Positions 32,725-33,810 of a DNA stretch of 33,810 nt are shown here, in pieces (positions within the stretch are counted from its first letter, which is position 1; each line of letters opens with the position of its first letter). The translations under genes and the position numbers were made by a program. Origin of the DNA: Ruminococcaceae bacterium UBA1734 (lineage in GTDB: Bacteria > Bacillota > Clostridia > Oscillospirales > Acutalibacteraceae); assembly GCA_002315765.1 (NCBI GenBank), contig DCIE01000007.1, positions 1,286 through 35,095 on the forward strand, in the 5' to 3' direction. The notes below the pieces were generated by a model that did no database searches, was not told the DNA's origin, and saw nothing but the letters and a program-made list of their open reading frames with translations.

Positions 32725-33375
32725 ATGAATGATATCGTAATATACATTTCTTTGTGTCTTGTTTTGCCGATTTCTTTGTTGTGCTTTTATTTGGAAAAGC
32801 GTGCAAGGCGTATTATGCTTTCTGTGATTTTAGGTGTGCTGACCTGTTTGGTTGCGTATGCAATCAATAATAGTTTTATCAAGACGCTTTGTCTAAACAA
32901 AGAACAGTATGGTATGTTTGTTGCTCCCGTTGCGGAGGAAATACTGAAGTTTATTTGTGTATTTGCATTTGGTATTGTCGTCAAAAAAGGAAAACGAGGC
33001 AGCGCGGCCAACGCTTTTTCGGTCGGTGTCGGTTTTTGTGTGACCGAAAACTTTTGTTACCTTATTTCCAACATAGAAACAGCAAATGTTTTCTGGATTA
33101 TCTCCCGTAGCATAGGCACAGGACTTATGCACTGTATCACTTCGTCGCTATACGGGGTTGCTGTTTTCAAAGCAAAATGGAAGGATAAAAGGAAAGGTTT
33201 GTTGGTTTTCGGCGTTATTCTATGCGGAATAGCATTCCACGAAGTGTATAATATCTTCGTTCAAATCAGCACACTGCATGTTGTCGGGGTGTTAATGCCT
33301 ATCATTGCTTTTTTTGTTTTGTTTTATTTTATAAAAGGCCACGAGCTACATAATTATTTATGGGATAAAGAATAG
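32725..33375 (+). CDS. PrsW-like intramembrane metalloprotease
   Basis: Integral membrane protein of 216 residues with about 6-7 hydrophobic segments. The PrsW/CPBP-like catalytic motifs are present and in order: PVAEEILK (E71, E72, K75), GVGFCVTEN (E108, N109), RSIGTGLMHCITSSLYG (H136) and FHEVYN (H172, N176). In Bacillus subtilis PrsW makes the first cut in an anti-sigma factor; no sigma/anti-sigma pair is visible here. The ATG has no clear Shine-Dalgarno site, so translation may depend on coupling to the small gene 24 nt upstream. Shorter than some PrsW proteins but with all motifs. Confidence 0.82.
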   Translation: MNDIVIYISLCLVLPISLLCFYLEKRARRIMLSVILGVLTCLVAYAINNSFIKTLCLNKEQYGMFVAPVAEEILKFICVFAFGIVVKKGKRGSAANAFSVGVGFCVTENFCYLISNIETANVFWIISRSIGTGLMHCITSSLYGVAVFKAKWKDKRKGLLVFGVILCGIAFHEVYNIFVQISTLHVVGVLMPIIAFFVLFYFIKGHELHNYLWDKE

Positions 33376-33431
33376 TGTTGAAAAATGAAAACAATGTCCG
33401 CTTGTCAAAAGGGCGTTTATCACATAAAAAC

Positions 33432-33544
33432 CCCACTTTTGTCTACCGGACAAAAGTGGGTTATTTCATTTCACATTCGGCGAAAAGCGAATATTTCACA
33501 ATTTTCGTAAGAAAATTATTTCAAGTTGCGAAGCAACATTTCAC
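33432..33544. repeat. Array of four stem-loops separated by ATTTCA motifs
   Basis: Hairpins: CCCACTTTTGTC/GACAAAAGTGGG (33432-33460), ATTCG/CGAAT (33475-33492), AATTTTC/GAAAATT (33500-33517), GTTGC/GCAAC (33525-33537). They are separated by ATTTCAC (33468-33474), ATTTCAC (33493-33499) and ATTTCAA (33518-33524), and the array ends with ATTTCAC (33538-33544). The last three hairpins start exactly 25 nt apart. The stems differ in sequence while the linkers are conserved. The first hairpin may also end the upstream transcript. No CDS is supported here. Confidence 0.8.
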
Positions 33545-33551
33545 TTTACAG

Positions 33552-33557
33552 TATAAT
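33552..33557 (+). promoter_or_regulatory. Possible -10 element before the last gene
   Basis: TATAAT lies 7 nt after the stem-loop array. No good -35 is present; the -35 region would fall within the fourth hairpin (33525-33537). This suggests either a factor-dependent promoter or regulation by the array. Confidence 0.4.
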
Positions 33558-33620
33558 GGTCTTATGTTATGCTTGAAATAAAAGAGATACAGACAAATCA
33601 ATATTGGAGAGGTGATTTCC

Positions 33621-33810
33621 ATTAAAAAATATTTAATAAATCCAATATTTATGTTTTTACTCGGGTTAGGCCTTGGTGTCATTTCGAGGTTGTTTGATAT
33701 ATATTTTGAAACACTTGGTGATATTTTCTCACAAATGGCGATATGGATATTTCTCGGAACTTTGATAGCTATTTACAGTCCAACAAAGAAAAAAGCAATG
33801 CTTAACACTT
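33621..33810 (+). CDS. Membrane protein of unknown function (partial, runs off the window)
   Basis: An open frame continues to the window end, 63 residues seen. It begins KKYLINPIFMFLLGLGLGVISRLFDIYF, has two hydrophobic segments (about 6-22 and 42-58), and ends in a basic PTKKKAML. A strong GGAGAGG site (33606-33612) precedes an in-frame ATT at 33621 with 8-nt spacing. The alternatives are GTG 33612, which overlaps the site, and ATG 33651, which has no site and would remove the first membrane segment. Use of the rare ATT start is therefore plausible. I recognise no named family. Confidence 0.6.
   Translation, partial: MKKYLINPIFMFLLGLGLGVISRLFDIYFETLGDIFSQMAIWIFLGTLIAIYSPTKKKAMLNT

Noticed and set aside
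33432..33544. CRISPR array
   Set aside because: The short linkers are 6-7 nt and the hairpins differ; there are no direct repeats of CRISPR length and no cas genes.
33375..33581. 68-residue open frame after the protease gene
   Set aside because: It lacks a ribosome binding site and runs straight through the stem-loop array; its composition reflects the hairpins and linkers, not a protein.

Overview
The window looks like chromosomal DNA of a low-GC Gram-positive bacterium, most likely a gut-type member of the Clostridia (Bacillota). The basis is AT-rich coding, AGGAGG-type ribosome binding sites, consensus sigma-A promoters (TTGACA-17-TATAAT), frequent TTG/GTG starts, RNase Y, and a CpsB-type PHP phosphatase paired with BY-kinase-like proteins. 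I cannot name a genus from the sequence alone.

Layout. (1) 1-1958: promoter, a long structured leader, the RNase Y gene rny, and a terminator. (2) 2021-26227: one very long polysaccharide operon of 20 genes on the + strand with one clear promoter and one clear terminator. It opens with a regulatory block: PHP phosphatase, a membrane-anchored Ig-like protein, and two Wzz/BY-kinase-like proteins. A DegT aminotransferase and a fused initiating sugar transferase/GT4 follow, then Wzy polymerase, Wzx flippase, further glycosyltransferases (GT4, GT2, GT32-like), a ferredoxin-type FrhB-like protein with a polysaccharide pyruvyl transferase, an acyltransferase, a UDP-sugar dehydrogenase and a nucleotidyltransferase-like protein. 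(3) 26281-29779: two separate units, a GH3 beta-glucosidase and an iron-dependent alcohol dehydrogenase. (4) 29868-32243: a serC-serA serine biosynthesis operon. (5) 32274-32428: tRNA-Lys(UUU) with its own promoter and terminator. (6) 32429-33810: a small accessory stretch with a 36-residue membrane peptide, a PrsW-like intramembrane protease, a regular array of stem-loops separated by ATTTCA motifs, and the start of another membrane protein.

How the genes fit together. The operon encodes a Wzx/Wzy-dependent capsule or exopolysaccharide. The fused transferase would load the first sugar on undecaprenyl phosphate and possibly add the second. The GTs finish the repeat unit, Wzx flips it, Wzy polymerises it, and the Wzz/kinase/phosphatase block controls chain length. 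The pyruvyl transferase and acyltransferase add decorations, and the dehydrogenase supplies a uronic acid donor.

Most notable points: an apparent division of labour between an intact BY-kinase without a tyrosine tail and a degenerate one with a very Tyr-rich tail; a leader peptide and mutually exclusive hairpins between the first two operon genes; a 25-nt-period stem-loop array near the right end; a tiny membrane peptide next to a PrsW-like protease; and a structured rny leader.
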